Origin: Fomes fomentarius | Taxonomy: Eukaryota > Basidiomycota > Agaricomycetes > Polyporales > Polyporaceae | Reading direction: 5' to 3' | Length of the DNA stretch: 64,000 nucleotides | Assembly: GCA_022606135.1 (NCBI GenBank) | Contig: JABYQN010000016.1 | Location: 372,001 to 436,000 of the forward strand | In this document: in pieces, positions 44,683 through 56,903 of the stretch | Layout: every line of letters begins with the position of its first letter | Numbering within the stretch: position 1 is the first letter of the stretch | Notes under the pieces: generated by a model | What the model was told of the DNA's origin: nothing | Database searches by the model: none | The model's input: the letters and a program-made list of their open reading frames with translations, nothing else | Program-made: the position numbers and the translations under genes

Positions 44683-47034
44683 TTACTTCTTTTTCTTCTG
44701 CTCACCCTGGTCCGAGCCCTCGATCCACCTCTTCGGCACCCCTCGGGCGATGAGAAGGTCCGTCACGGCCTTCATCTGCTTGCCCTGAACCATCACTTCT
44801 AGCATGTTCGGCTTGCCCTGCACCGGCGACACTGTCGAAGCGAAGTCGTAAGTTTCATAATGCCTCGACGCACCTAGAGAGAACGAGAAGGCGGCAAAAG
44901 GCGCACCAGAAGTTGAACTTGCACAAATCTTGCGGAGCTCTTCGGCAAGGTCGTCGGCTTGTAGACCGAAGGGCTCGTACCCTGTTAAGAGCGTGCAGGC
45001 CTTTCTGCCCTGCCGGATCTTGATGACGATAGATATGGGTTTCAGCTCGCCTTTCCTGCGTCACGAGAGTGAAAGAGGACACGATGTGAGCCGCAATGTG
45101 GCAGCCTTTCGACACTACAGGGGCTCGCGACATACTTCCTGACCACCTCTCGTCCCTCGACCCGGATCTCGTGCCAGGCCTGCATGTTAGTGCGGACACG
45201 CTTTAAAACCTCATAGCGCTTGAGGAACTCAGATGTGTCTTGACCCTTGATCGAAACCGCACTGGCGAGGGCTTGGTCGGCGCCGACATTGATGTACTGC
45301 TGGTCGTTCGTGTTGATGAGCCGGTGAGAGGAGATGTAGTCATTCACGATATCCGTGATGTCCGTGATCGTGTACATTTCCGCCGTGCTGCAGGATGAAG
45401 GGCGAGAGTTGGCATGAAGAAAGGGTTCGGGAATGGTGGGCGATACAGGGAAGCAGGAATGTGGTTGACGCACTCTTTCTCCGCTGCAACGAAGAGGGGA
45501 ACTGTAGTCGCGTGCGGCGTCCATAGCTCCGAAACTTGGATCTCGCCCTTGCGCTTGTCCTCTGCTTCCCTCCCTTGCTGCTGTCTATCTTCAGCCTTCT
45601 TGGCCTTGGCCTCGAGGTCGCCGATAGTGCGGTATGGTCGTCTCTCACCCACCGCAGGGTGCTGGGGATATACTGCTGCAGTGGGGACGCTTTGATTGGC
45701 TTTTACAAAAACCTGTCAGCAGAAGCACGCACCGGTCACCTGGATATCGCCCTTGGTTTCCTTGAGCTTGAGCAAGCCCTCTTTGGCACATGCCTTGAGA
45801 AACGTCTTGGCGTTCTTATAGGTTGAGTGTTTTACGTCTACCGCGCTTGCGTCTGCACCTATGATTAGGCTGGGTACATTTTCAGAGGCGCGGCTACTGA
45901 CCGGCAAGACCGTTGGCGCCCAGCGCTCGAACGGGTCGCGCAGGGAGAACATAAGAACTCCAGAATGTGGAAGCGGAGATTGGGAATGTCGACGGTGGGG
46001 CTTTAGCGAGATTCAAACCAATCACCTGCAGAATTGCAGCCCGCAGCATCTCTGACACATCCTCCGGTGTCAGAAGCTCTTGGCTCTCTGCCGGTGTATT
46101 GACGGTTGGTTCCTCTGCAGGCGGACCTGCAGCTACCTCTCCTCCTGCAGTTACGGTCTCATTCGGAGTAGCTTCTTCGCTGGATTCCACGGAGTCCTCG
46201 GTGTGACCTGCGGTAGTTATCTCCCTGGGCACAGGAGGATCAGCTCCCTTGCTCGGGCCCATCTCCCAAAGCGCATCCTTCCAGGTATGTAGAACATAAA
46301 CAGCCTTTCCCTTAATGTCTTTCTCTTCAGCTGAGCGCAGTGTATCCGAGGACACGGCCATCCGTCCGACGGCAATCGGTGGACCGAGAGCGCCGCGATG
46401 ATACTGGGTGATCGAGACGAGCTGGTCTGGGGTGAGGGGAGGAGAGTGCTGAACCACTTCCTTGGGAAACCATGAGTCACCAAGAATACATGAATCAGTT
46501 GTAGATGCCATACCTCCTGGTATCATAAGATCAGCTCCGCCGATCAGTTTTGGCACGACAGCGGAGGGCGTGGAGAGGAAGGGAAGGAGGTCTGGTCGCT
46601 TCCAGAGTGTATACACTGTCGTTGATGTTCAATAACACTCGGGACAGCATGAAAATGCTGCCTTGCCTGTAGGTGTCAAGTCATCTGACCCTTTGCCGAT
46701 CGTAAACCAAAGTGGATCGCCATCTGGAGATAGGTAGACAACCTGATGAGAGCAATGGGCGATCGAAACTAGGGCGCGTAGTCAAGAATACACTCACGCC
46801 GGGTTCTTCCAAGTGTGTGCTGAATTTCTGTGACTGTAGGCCATCTGGAACGAGCACGTCGCCTTCTTCTGATGGTAGGACTGGATAGGCCTGCAAAATT
46901 CGTTGCTTGAGCTTTCGGCGATCAGAACTTCGTAACGGAGCTATGAGTGACTGTGTGCGTGAGTACACATTCTCAGCAACAGCCCATCGACACACACCCG
47001 ATGTTTTCAAGTCAGCTAAAGGTTTCTTGAACAT
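44683..47034 (-). CDS. TMA64: eIF2D / Tma64 (ligatin-type translation factor)
   Basis: Nine exons: 47034-46998, 46940-46798, 46742-46667, 46615-46514, 46456-45733, 45672-45474, 45387-45136, 45055-44907, 44831-44683; about 609 aa. It delivers tRNA to, and recycles, 40S ribosomes. The start MFKKPLADLKTS is the family's; then PUA-domain sequence (KLIGGADLMIPG), a winged-helix/SWIB-like middle (YTITDITDIVNDYI) and a C-terminal SUI1 domain (IRQGRKACTLLTGYEPFGL, LLIARGVPKRWIEG), ending in a Lys run. Intron 3 has a GC donor. Within exon 5, near 45910-45945, the frame must slip by one base: SSYVLPARP is in one frame, PFERWAPTVLPVSS and all that follows in the next. So the copy is either frameshifted or carries a base error. 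It is 191 bp head-to-head with the M28 gene. Confidence 0.9.
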
Positions 47035-47225
47035 CGTGGTTAAGATAAGACTCTGTTGCCGCAGCACCTGGGCGCCTTCTCACATATATCATGATGACGA
47101 CAGACGGAAATGCAAGCGCGCAATAAAGGTTTCTCACGCTTCTCGCGTGCGGCTATATCGGACGTCAACGCGTCAACGTCTACCAGTACGACAACGGCGA
47201 CGACACCGTCCACAGCACTGACATT

Positions 47226-48978
47226 ATGATGCTCGTCAACGCCGTCGCGCCCCTCGGTCTGCTCCTCGTCACGCCCTACAGCTCCTCTTTCTCTGATACC
47301 TGTCTGTCGCGATACTATCACGGAACTCACGGTCAACAGAACGTCTTCATCACTTCGGACGAGACATGCATATCTGAGGCGGCGAGCCATCTGACGGAGG
47401 GCGCGGTGGTACCGCTGAAGGAGAATGTGGGACAGCTGGTGTGGCTCCAGAAGCAAGCAGTGGACGACGCAATCGACCCCCCGACGTTCGTCGACGACTT
47501 CAACATGTTCTTCTCCCGGTTGTCATCCCCTGCCGCTGCGCCCTCAGACGGCGACCAGGTTGTGTTTGCTGGGAAGAGGGACGCGAAGCTCTTGCACCGT
47601 ACAATGACATCCGCGGTGGTGTCGGTGGACAGCGAGACCGCACTCACCCTCGACCAGCACCTTCCTCGATTCTGGAAGGCATCTCCCCTGCCTTCCGAAC
47701 CCGTTCCATTCATCCCAGTGCCGCCCAAGGCAATCGATCGCGTGAAGACCATACTGGACTCGATAAAGTTCGACCCTGTCGTCGCGTCGGTCGTGAACAA
47801 CATCTCCGTCGCGCAGCTCCGCGCGGACGTACGCTATTTAACCGGAGAGAGCCCGACATCCGAGATTGTCTCGCGGCATTCGTTCTCGAAGGGTGTCCTG
47901 GTTGCCGCAGACTGGCTCAAGGCCAATTTCGAGTCACACGGCGCGAGCTGCACGCTCAAGCCGTTCCTCTCCGGGTTCGCGCCGAACGTCGTTTGGTGAG
48001 CCTAGCTTCATCCACGTTCTCACTGCGATGCGACTATGGGAAGCTGAATTGCGACGATAGCACATACAAGGGCACAGAGAACACCACCGATACCGTACTG
48101 ATTAGCGCACATTACGACAGCCGTGGCTCCTTTGGAAGCGTTCGTGCCCCTGGCGGCGACGACGATGGGTCGGGCACGGTTGCATTGCTCGGCATTGCTC
48201 GTGTCATTGCGCGCAAGGGTGTCAAGTTCCGGAAGAACATTCAGCTTGTCGCGTTCGCTGGAGAGGAGCAAGGTCTCTACGGGTCGCGCTACTACGCCAA
48301 GGAGTTACACGAGAAGGGTGCGAATCTCACCCTTATGATACAAGCCGACATGCTGGCATATCATGCGGCTGGAGAACCTGCGCAGCTTGGTCTTCCGGAC
48401 ATGTACGTAACTAGGCGTTTCGAGCGTGAACGTCGGTTGACCCTAACAACACATAGCATCGGAACTACCGAAGTGACTCAATTGGTCGCGAACCTGTCGG
48501 CCATCTACAGTCCTGAACTGAAGGTTGGCTTTACACCGGTACGTGTCGCCCTTGTTTTCTTGCTGTTTGCCTAGATTTATTGTTTTTGTACAGGCATGCT
48601 GCAGTGATCATCAGGCAAGGCGTTGTCGCGTCTCACTTGTCTCCAAGTCTAACTTTTGATTGGCACAGAGCTTCCACCAATATGGTTTCCCGGCGACCCA
48701 GGTGTTCGAGCGCGCTGGTCCCATCGCCGACCCCATGTATCACAACAGCGGTCAGTTCATCTGCGGACGGCTGCGTTGTATCTATCACTTATGTGTCATT
48801 TGTGTCTAGGTGACTTGAGTGACCGCGACGGATATGACTTCGAGCAAATCAAGTCTATCGCGAAGATCCAGGTACGCTCCTTGGGCTCAATACAGTCTGA
48901 CCGTCGATAGCTGACAGATCGACATAGTTTGCTACATTGCTCCACTCTGCAGGCTTCGAACTGCCAAGCCAGGAGTGA
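47226..48978 (+). CDS. secreted-type M28 family metallopeptidase
   Basis: Seven exons: 47226-47995, 48061-48402, 48457-48538, 48594-48614, 48669-48750, 48810-48871, 48928-48978; 469 aa from this ATG. Zinc peptidase of the M28 (aminopeptidase) clan: S-A-H-Y-D-S-R with the first His ligand, GGDDDGSGTVALL with the bridging Asp, VAFAGEEQGLYGS with the catalytic Glu-Glu, IQADMLAYH, and D-P-M-Y-H-N-S-G-D with the last His ligand. Intron 4 uses a GC donor after CSDHQ. An N-terminal domain of about 250 residues precedes the peptidase, as in its fungal relatives. The signal peptide is not in the called frame: in-frame codons upstream read RFLTLLACGYIGRQRVNVYQ but have no ATG, so the N-terminus is incomplete or lies in another exon. 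Confidence 0.9.
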
Positions 48979-50118
48979 AGGATATGAGATATAGAGCTGC
49001 AGTATACTATCCATCAGAGACACGTTCTTGTTATAAAGATTGATCGGACATACGATGGTTTGCATGTTCTATTTGTGCTAAATGCGACAGTTGGGTAGGC
49101 ATCTCACGCAGCTGTCACATTTGTACTCATGGTTGTGCAGACATGGCCAGGTATTCTTACTGTTCTGCGAACACTACTATGTACGTACGTATCGCGGATT
49201 GAGAAGAAAGTGCGGTCTCACTTGCCGTGGACCAAGGTCATCCGCGTGGTCCTCCGGGAGGCTCCGAGTCTTGTGAGCAGTACATCAAGGCTCGACATCG
49301 TTCTTCTTCGCCACTTCTGGCCAAACATCGCAAGAGCAGAGTACGCTGCGCGGAGGCCTGAAGCTCGTTCTGCGCCGTGCTATGGAGATGTCGCTCGCTA
49401 TGTACTGCGACCAATTGATATGACGTCGCCTGCACTCAACCATGATGAAACGTTGATCCAAGGCGCTGCAGAACAAGTAATGATGGCGATCGAGGTGGTA
49501 TAGGGTGTTAAGTATGAGAAGCGCGGAGGGCGGAAGAAGATCCCTGTGCGTGGTGAGACTCGGTCTCATCAGACTTCTCTTGCGCCATCTCGATTCTCAT
49601 GAACATCTACACAGTGCACGTGTCAGACATCCTTCAATTCGTCAATACATCGAAAGCTCAGCATTCTTAACAAAGCCACATGGGATTCACACTGCTTCCT
49701 CACCTCCCGTTTGTTTGAATGGACACGAGTGCGTATTTATATATGTTGGCCGTGTCTTCGAGGGCTTCACACCCCTCCGCCCGCCTCATGTCGTTGCTGT
49801 GAGTGCAGAGTCCGTCATCAAGCCACTAGTCAGAGATCGGTGTATCGCCACCGTTGCTGTCACCCCTTAGGCCCCATCAATCGAGAGCTAGCCGAGAGTA
49901 CACACCCGAAGCGCTATAACGCTTGCCCCCCGCTCACCCCGGGCTCCCTCCTCGTAGGCAGAGCCTACTACAGGCTACTTTCGTTACTCTGAATTTCTCT
50001 CTCTCCCTCTACAGCGTGTATTTCTAGTTCTATACTGGGCTTTGACAGTCCATTCTGGTTCACTCGTATTCTCTCTGAATTCTCTTTTGGCACACAAGTT
50101 CAACAGTTCAACGCAATC
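48979..50118. other. spacer with one unassigned 124-codon frame
   Basis: The plus frame 49129-49503 is fairly long, but its codons do not suggest a family and a minus frame overlaps it. TTCAAC words near 50098 stand just before the next gene. Confidence 0.4.
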
Positions 50119-52503
50119 ATGACGCACACGCAAAAAAACTGGCTGGTCATCCGTGCGAAGGCGGCGGTGAGTACTCTTCTCTTTCGCGTTTGCGCGCGGG
50201 GTATTGAATGTGTGTGGGGGGCTTGGTTATTTGGAATAGTTGACGCGGATCACTCTTACCCCACACACTCTCGCCTTCTTTCTCCTGAGCGTCGTCCACT
50301 GCGTCGCGCAGGGCCTGACGGCTGCGTTCGTGTACTCGGAAGACGCAAGCTCGTACGCGTTCATCAACAGCGTGGTGCGCACCGCGGACGTGCCCAAGAA
50401 CGAGGTCGCGCGGCTGTTCCGCTCTGGCACGAATCTGACGCTCAAGCTCTGCACGGCCGCGCCGATTGGAGACCGTCTGAACAAGGATTGTGAGACGGTG
50501 TGGTCTACGACGACGGATGTGGGGCAGACAGATGCGGATCTGGTACCTCGGTTCCTCTCGGTGAGTGCTGTGCATTGTCTCGTATGCGGAGGTGGACGGG
50601 GGAATAACGAACGATGGCGCGTAGGAGGTCAGCGGCTCTACAGAACAGGTATGCGAATTCATTGTGTCTGATCCGTCTGTGGCCCATCTTTGATCGCATT
50701 TGCCATCCGTTCGACAGCGGTTCTTGCGCCGGAACATCGACGAGTCTATGCTGCAACCTTTGACGGATCCCAACACTGGGTCCATCGTGGGAGTCAAGCT
50801 GACCTTCGACGACAAGAAGACGTCCGTCAACCTGAGCCAGCGTTGCGCGCGCACGCTTGAGTATCCCGAACGAATGTGAGTCTACATGGTGTGGTGTTTG
50901 AATGTAACTTCTGTTGATTCACCTCTACAGCCTCGACAACTCGCGGAGAGAAGACCTGGCATTGATTGGTTCTCAGTTCTGGCTTCTCGGCATCTCAACT
51001 TTCGGCGTAGGTTCTGTTCAGGCTGCTCGCAGCATGAGTTCGTATGCTCACGGTCTTTGTAGATCCTGTGGAACTCCATCCCGCACATGTACGTGTGTAT
51101 TCTGGTCTTGACAATCGTCCGCTGACGATGGCGCAGCTGGGCTGTCGTGTTCGCGCGAGTCATGCAATCTGCTTGGGCTACATACACACTGTGGCGCACC
51201 TCCGACGTCAAGTTCCGCTATGATGCACTCATCACAGGACAAAACACGCCCTGCTCATTTGACTTCCTCCCGATGTACTTCACCACCCGCACCGCACTCC
51301 AGGTTCGAATTCTTGTGATGCAGCATAGATGCGAGACTGATCCATGAGCTAGATTCCTGAGCTTGTTTTGAACCTGACTGCACTCATCTCCACCTCGTTC
51401 CTGGGCTGGCGCATCGTCAAGGTATGTTGCCGCCCCATTCAGCTCACTACGTCCGGTTGCTCAACTGTGCTGCCAGGGCTACAGCGGGTCCACGATCCGC
51501 CGCGTAGGCCCCCCGCGAACGTGATGCGTCTGTACAAAGTGAGCCGAACGCTAGCATATATCGAAAGTGACAGGGCCTCTGATCGGCCCGGATTGCAGCT
51601 CTTCCTAGTCAACTCGATGTTCCTCCAGCTCTCGCTGTTCTTCACCATCACTGCCATCAGTCTCTGGGTCGACCAGCTCCGGCACAGTTCAATCGCGTTC
51701 CTCTCGAGACACTCCCCCATTTACTATGGACTTTTCATCTTCACGATCGTGGTGCGTACTATCATACCACCGCCACACATCCATCATCTGAGGATTCGTT
51801 GCTAACTGATGCGTCACCGCCGCAGACGATCATACCTTGGATGCTCATGGTAGGTCACGTCTCGGAAGTGTTGACCTTCAGTGCGAATGATATGCTCATC
51901 ATCACCATCCATCATCTTCGTTTCTCAGGGCTGGTTCGCCATCCGCCGCGAGCTGAAGCTGGTCATGGCCGGCTTCATGTTCCTCGTCGTCGCCTACATC
52001 GTGTGCTGGGGCGTCATGTTCTACTCTGAGGTGTACCGCTGGACGTTCATCGAATGGCCCTTCTTCGCGTGCAGCACCTTGGTTTCCATGGTCGTCCTCT
52101 TGGGCTCAGTCATCTTCGGCACCATCTCCTGGATGGGCTTCGGCAAGGGCCTCGCGCACTACCGTACGTCCTCTCTTCTCCTTCTAACGTCTCTCGCTGC
52201 GGCGCTGACATTAGTATCGGGGTGGACCACGCCTTCACAGTACACGTCGAGGCCGTGCTCATGGAGTCCGACTTCAATCCCGACGTCTTCTCGAACGAGG
52301 ACCGGGAGAAGGGCGCGATGAATTCGCAGATGGGCAGCCCGATCGGGCGCGCGCCGAGCGCGCTCTCGCACTTCTCCGCCTCGGGCGTGTCGGTGCTGAA
52401 GAAGGACACGAACTGGGACTTTGCGGACTCGGACGTGGACCGGCCCGCGATCTACACGATTGACGTGCAGAGCAAGGGGAACGCGAGGAGCACGACAGAC
52501 TAA
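50119..52503 (+). CDS. multi-pass membrane protein with ectodomain (unknown)
   Basis: Thirteen exons: 50119-50166, 50240-50560, 50625-50648, 50718-50875, 50931-51006, 51063-51088, 51137-51302, 51353-51421, 51485-51538, 51599-51751, 51826-51849, 51929-52163, 52241-52503; 538 aa. After a signal-like segment (LAFFLLSVVHCVAQG) comes an outside domain of about 190 residues with a few Cys. Six membrane spans follow, each mostly in its own exon (for example LVLNLTALISTSFLGWRIV, FLQLSLFFTITAISLWV, LVMAGFMFLVVAYIVCW), then a hydrophilic tail of about 90 residues. I recognise the arrangement and motifs (R-R-V-G-x-P, L-W-V-D) from an unnamed basidiomycete family but no function. If the first segment stays uncut it has seven spans. 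Exon 9 has an alternative start eight bases earlier, giving GYSGSTIRRVGPP but then a stop after a run of six C. Confidence 0.75.
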
Positions 52504-52788
52504 GGTGTCACTGCCATCTAGAGATATATAACTGGACTACGCGCTGTTTTCGTTCGAACTCTCGAGAGTTGTTTGTTTCGCTTCCATACGTGTCTTGTTT
52601 CTTCGGACATGCATGTTTACACGCTTTGTATATGTTATGTAGCACGAAGTGCTCTTCTTGACAGTGTACTGTCAGTATCTGGATGTTCGATCCTGCGGAT
52701 GCCATGGATGTTACGTGGCTCCCAATCTCAAATGGTAGACCTCCGGGTCCCGGTGGAGTCCCACCGGCGTCATGCCGCGAAACGGTGG

Positions 52789-54980
52789 TCAGATTTGGTA
52801 CGGCAGCGCATTGATGACCTCTGGGGCATGCGAGATCCCTGCACATCCTCCCCTCTTGATGCACTTCGCCATCTCACCGGCGACATCCATACCCTCAAAA
52901 TACGCTCCATGAAGGAAGCCTATGTCACAGGGATCAGCGGTTTAGCTCAAGTGCCTCCGACGATTAGATACGCACCGAAGTACTTCTGACTTGTCGCCTC
53001 CCCGGCGAACCACAGCCTGCTGCCGACCGTCGCACGCAGGTTCTGGTGGTGCTGGCTGAAGAAGGACGAGGGCCAGTTGGAGTACGAGCCGCGGAAGAGC
53101 GGGTCGCTCGCCCAGCGGGGGAAGTGGAACGCGATCGGGTCTGGGATGGTCACGTTGGGGAACATGGTTCGGAGGACGCCCATGACCTCATCTTGCACCT
53201 GGGAGTCCGGAAGCGCTTCGACGCGCAACGAGTAGTCGCCCTGTAGGATGTGGGTGGTCAGCGCGCCTGTTCACTCGCTGGGCGCGGCGCATATGGGATT
53301 TGATGCTGGAGATACCGCCGCCAAGAGTGAGCGGGGTTACGTACGGTGACTGTTACGAAGACGATGCCCGAACCCGGGAAGAAGTTCTCGTGGTCGAGAC
53401 TTTGCCATACCGGATACCGTCCACGCTCTGGATCGGCGTATAATGCCATCTACATGATAGTGGGTTGAGGCACAGGGGGAAAGACAAAGACAAGAGGGAG
53501 TGTACTTGCCTCGGTGTCAAACCAGAACTTTTCGGGGAACTGGAGGAATATCTTCGTGTACGTAGCCTACCGCCCCATGCAGAGTACAGCATGTCAACTT
53601 GTCAGCCGCGCTTACATACAACGACTCATCAAGGTATGGATCGCGAACAGACGTACCATGGTCATGCTTTGGATGGCTTCCTGTTTCCAATCCGGAAGCG
53701 GCGGGTGAAAGGCGACGTCGTCGTGCTGCAGCACACCCAAGCTGAACGTGCACAGCGCATAATCCGCTTCGAGCATCCTCCCATCCGCAAGCTGCACAAG
53801 GACTCCGGCCTGCGAGCGGGTGTCTATGTACTTGACATTCGTGACCGTTGCATTCAGTAGGATCTGATCCGGATGGAGGAACTCGGCGGCCTCGGCGTGG
53901 ATGTGATGCTTGAAGCCGCGCTGGTCAATTGACATCTGGTTATCGTCACCGAAGCCCCCGATATCCGTATTGTACGTGAAGTTGTTGCCCTGGCGGTGAT
54001 GTAATAGTCGAAGTCAGCGTCTCAACATACCTCCTGTTTCAATACAACAGACCGATGCGCGCTCCGGAACCGCATATAGGGCACGCGATCGCGCAGGAAT
54101 CCGGATTATGGTAGGGAAGGGCGCAATAAAAGGCACATACCCAGGAACTGGCAATCCAAGACGACTGCTCCGGCGTCTGGGCGTACTCCCAGTCAAACTG
54201 GTAGTATTCGCTTGCCAATGCTTGAGCCGTGCGCGACTGAGCATTGATGAGGGAGTACCCAGTCCGCGCCGTGCCGTCAACGAGCTTCCGTGTAACCCGC
54301 GCCCCTGCGGCAATGGTGAGGTTAACGTATGCGTCGCCCGACTCATTGAATATGTCGATGTAGTCCGCCGCTCCAGTGGAGTCAAATGTGGCTGAAACAT
54401 GGGAATGAGGGCGTGTGTACCATCGCACGGAGGCAATCGTCCTTACAAATGCTGCCGAACCAATCGTTGAAGTGAGTCTTGAGCCCATGCTTCTTCGCCA
54501 AGGTCCAGATAGGGTTCGCAGGGCCGTTGTCGGTTTGCGTTCCCTGGACCCAGTTTGCGCCTGTTCGCTTCGTTACCATGTGGTGTTCGGGTGAGAAGCC
54601 AGATAGCCAGATAACAGCCTCACCCATCTCCAACGTGACCTCGCGTCCCGCAGCGCCAAAAGTCTCTGAGTGCAGTCTGCCACCAAGTTCGCCTGGGACG
54701 GGATGCTGGTGAGCCCGCTTTCATAATATCACTGAACTTGTTACGTACCGCGAGCTTCTACGATAATGAAGCTCGTGATGCCTTGCTCGTGAAGAGTGCG
54801 CGCCGCGATGACCCCTGCGACTCCACCGCCCAGGATAAGAACAGTTGCATTCTTTTGGTGGTGCAGCGGGTTGTCTGGCGTCAGAGACGCGGCGGCAACC
54901 TGTGTGGACGAAGTAAAGAGTGCGATCGCTCCCAGGGAGAGCACCGCGAGTCGCACGAAGAGGGGATGGATAGCAGCCAT
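52789..54980 (-). CDS. secreted flavin amine (polyamine) oxidase
   Basis: Eight exons: 54980-54749, 54692-54447, 54391-54141, 53989-53657, 53566-53510, 53449-53345, 53240-52976, 52919-52789; 539 aa. FAD-dependent oxidation of amines, releasing hydrogen peroxide. A signal-peptide-like N-terminus (LAVLSLGAIALFTSS) is followed by the dinucleotide-binding motif ATVLILGGGVAGVIAARTL and the acidic ribose-binding end (FIIVEARGELGGRLH). The FAD C-terminal motif is LWFAGEATSQKYFGFLHGAY. Tyr/Trp-rich PVWQSLDHENFFPG is typical of fungal Fms1-like oxidases. Intron 5 has a GC donor (G-A-G then gcaagt). The last intron must be spliced, otherwise the frame stops soon after K-Y-F-G. Convergent with the membrane-protein gene, 285 bp apart. 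Substrate not determined. Confidence 0.92.
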
Positions 54981-55889
54981 GGCTGGCAGCGGGTTCGCAA
55001 GCTATCGTCGAGGACCCGAGGTTTTCCAGACCGATGATAAGGGTCTGGGAAGCCTGAGAAAACCCGGCTTTGAAGGTGTCAGAAATCTATGGGGCCGGGT
55101 GTCGGGATTTTCGGCGTAGCGTGTGCGTCCGTATTGAGCAGGATGTGGGAGATTTTTGGTGACTTGCAATGATAGCGCACTGCACACCTACAGCGGTCTG
55201 ATGGACCCCGGAGTTGCTATGTCCGAGGACAGTGAGGACACTGACGCTGCGGTGGAGTGACAATGTCCGATTAGTGAGAAAGAATGCTGATCGTCAAAAT
55301 CACGAATGCCAACAACTCACCGTCCAAGGAAGTTCGAGTCCATCATACACATGTATGTTTTGATCACGTTGTGAGAGCAATAAGCTGAGACGTGCCAAAA
55401 GTAGAACAGCAGTACCATGTGAGTCGTAGAAGTAGAAAGGTGCCAGTCCGCGTGCGGACACTGGCAGCCTACGCACAGCGCGCCCGGGGGAAGAAGAGCT
55501 TGGCAACTAGGAGCAACCTGCTTCCCTGTCGGAGTTACCAATACGGTGAAACTAAGCGAGTCGTATTCCGAGTTCCTGACAACTGTGTCTGACGCTAAGT
55601 CGAAGACACGCACGATTTGTCCAGAGTACTACGTACTTCGAGTCAATGACTAGGCTTCAAATTATTGGCCGGTGAATGGGGAGTCGCCTGGGAACCCCGT
55701 CTGGAAATTGTGACAGCTTGTCAGTACATATTGGGGGCTGGATGTTCGGACATGATAGACGACGGTCCTGAGAGCCTCGCTGGCAAAGTGAGCCGGTGTG
55801 ATTGGGATATTGGTAATGATACTGCGTTCAAACTCGGGCCATGATGTGCAGACACCGGAGGTGCACTTTGACATGTCAGCCTGTCATCG
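54981..55889. other. spacer
   Basis: Promoter side of the amine oxidase gene. No gene recognised to the right of it. Confidence 0.45.
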
Positions 55890-56330
55890 CTGCCGCCGAT
55901 GACTCGCCGTTGCGCGTGATGAGTTCCCTAAGGAGGTGGACCTCAGTCGAAGTTTGAAAAACGTCCTGAAGAGTGAGGCGTGCTGGGGCGTCTTTTCCCA
56001 CAACGCGTTACTTCAAATTGTACGCATCCAGGTAGCCTTAGACACGAAAACCTGGAAAGCATTGCTCAACCAATGCTTGTACGAGTGGAAGGACATACCA
56101 TAGTCACTAAAATGAATCCCGCTCTTCGCACACAGTGACGTACATGTCTATGGACGACAATTTGGGTGGCTGTTGGGCGTCGGTTGGGAGCAAGGATGTA
56201 AAGGAGCGGGAATAGATTCGGTGATTGTCGCCAGAGGACAGGAAGGGCTACAGCAGCAAATGTGCGGCTTAATCATCTCCCTGCAGCTTGTTATACTCCG
56301 CTGTGGCAGCAACATCTCTCTCCCGTGGGC
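55890..56330 (-). pseudogene. partial, rearranged copy of the 61.3 kb F-box gene
   Basis: Read on the minus strand, it follows 61465-61820 base by base over long stretches (CTGTCCTCTGGCGACAA, ACAGCCACCCAA, ATTGTCGTC, GAGGTCCACCTCCTTAGGGA), including the intron region. An inner piece of about 50 bp (plus-strand GAGGCGTGCTGGGGCGTC and on to GTACGC) is inverted in place. Stops and a missing stretch in exon 1 make it non-functional. Confidence 0.85.
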
Positions 56331-56637
56331 GCTAAGCAGTTGCTGAGCTCGCAGCTCGTTCTACAGCACGAACTTAAACGTGCGTAGGCTCACTTGTCAC
56401 GCCGGACAGTCTGTGGTTCCAACAGTGCTCTTGAAGCAACTCGCTGGACCTGGAGAGCCGGACGACGGGGGCGCTGAGAGAGAGAGAAGACGGGTCAATT
56501 AATCTATTCGCCATTGGAAGAGTTCTAGCAGACGGCTTGGGATGGCTGGCTGTCCCCATCCGGTGCAAGACGACACAACTATGAATGTCGGAACTACTTG
56601 TCATGAAGAAGATGCAAAATTAGAAAATGAAGCTAAT
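56331..56637. other. spacer before tRNA gene
   Basis: No gene seen. A TTTT run on the minus strand about 12 nt past the tRNA 3' end is a pol III stop. Confidence 0.5.
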
Positions 56638-56709
56638 CTCTCTGTCGGGGAGTCGAACCCCGCTTTCGCGCGTGACAGGCGCGTGTACTAACCGATATAC
56701 TAACAGAGA
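56638..56709 (-). tRNA. tRNA-Asp (GTC)
   Basis: 72 nt without intron. Acceptor arm TCTCTGT/ACAGAGA pairs fully; D-arm contains TTAGTATATCGGTTAGT; anticodon arm GCGCC-TGTCACG with anticodon GTC in the loop C-T-G-T-C-A-C; T-arm CGGGG-TTCGACT-CCCCG; discriminator G, as usual for eukaryotic tRNA-Asp. A TTTT stop follows on the minus strand. Confidence 0.95.
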
Positions 56710-56903
56710 AGTGACATTTGACTACTGTTATCAGCAATATGCTTAAGTCTGGCTTGGTCAAATTCACTCCAGGCGAACTGTGTAAATATTCCCACTCGAA
56801 CAGGTCAGTGATGTCTCATGACAATTGATGCACTATATTCTTCTGGGACAGGGGAAGACCCAAACTGACGGTCAGTGATCATCTTCAAATCCCAAAGCCG
56901 ATC

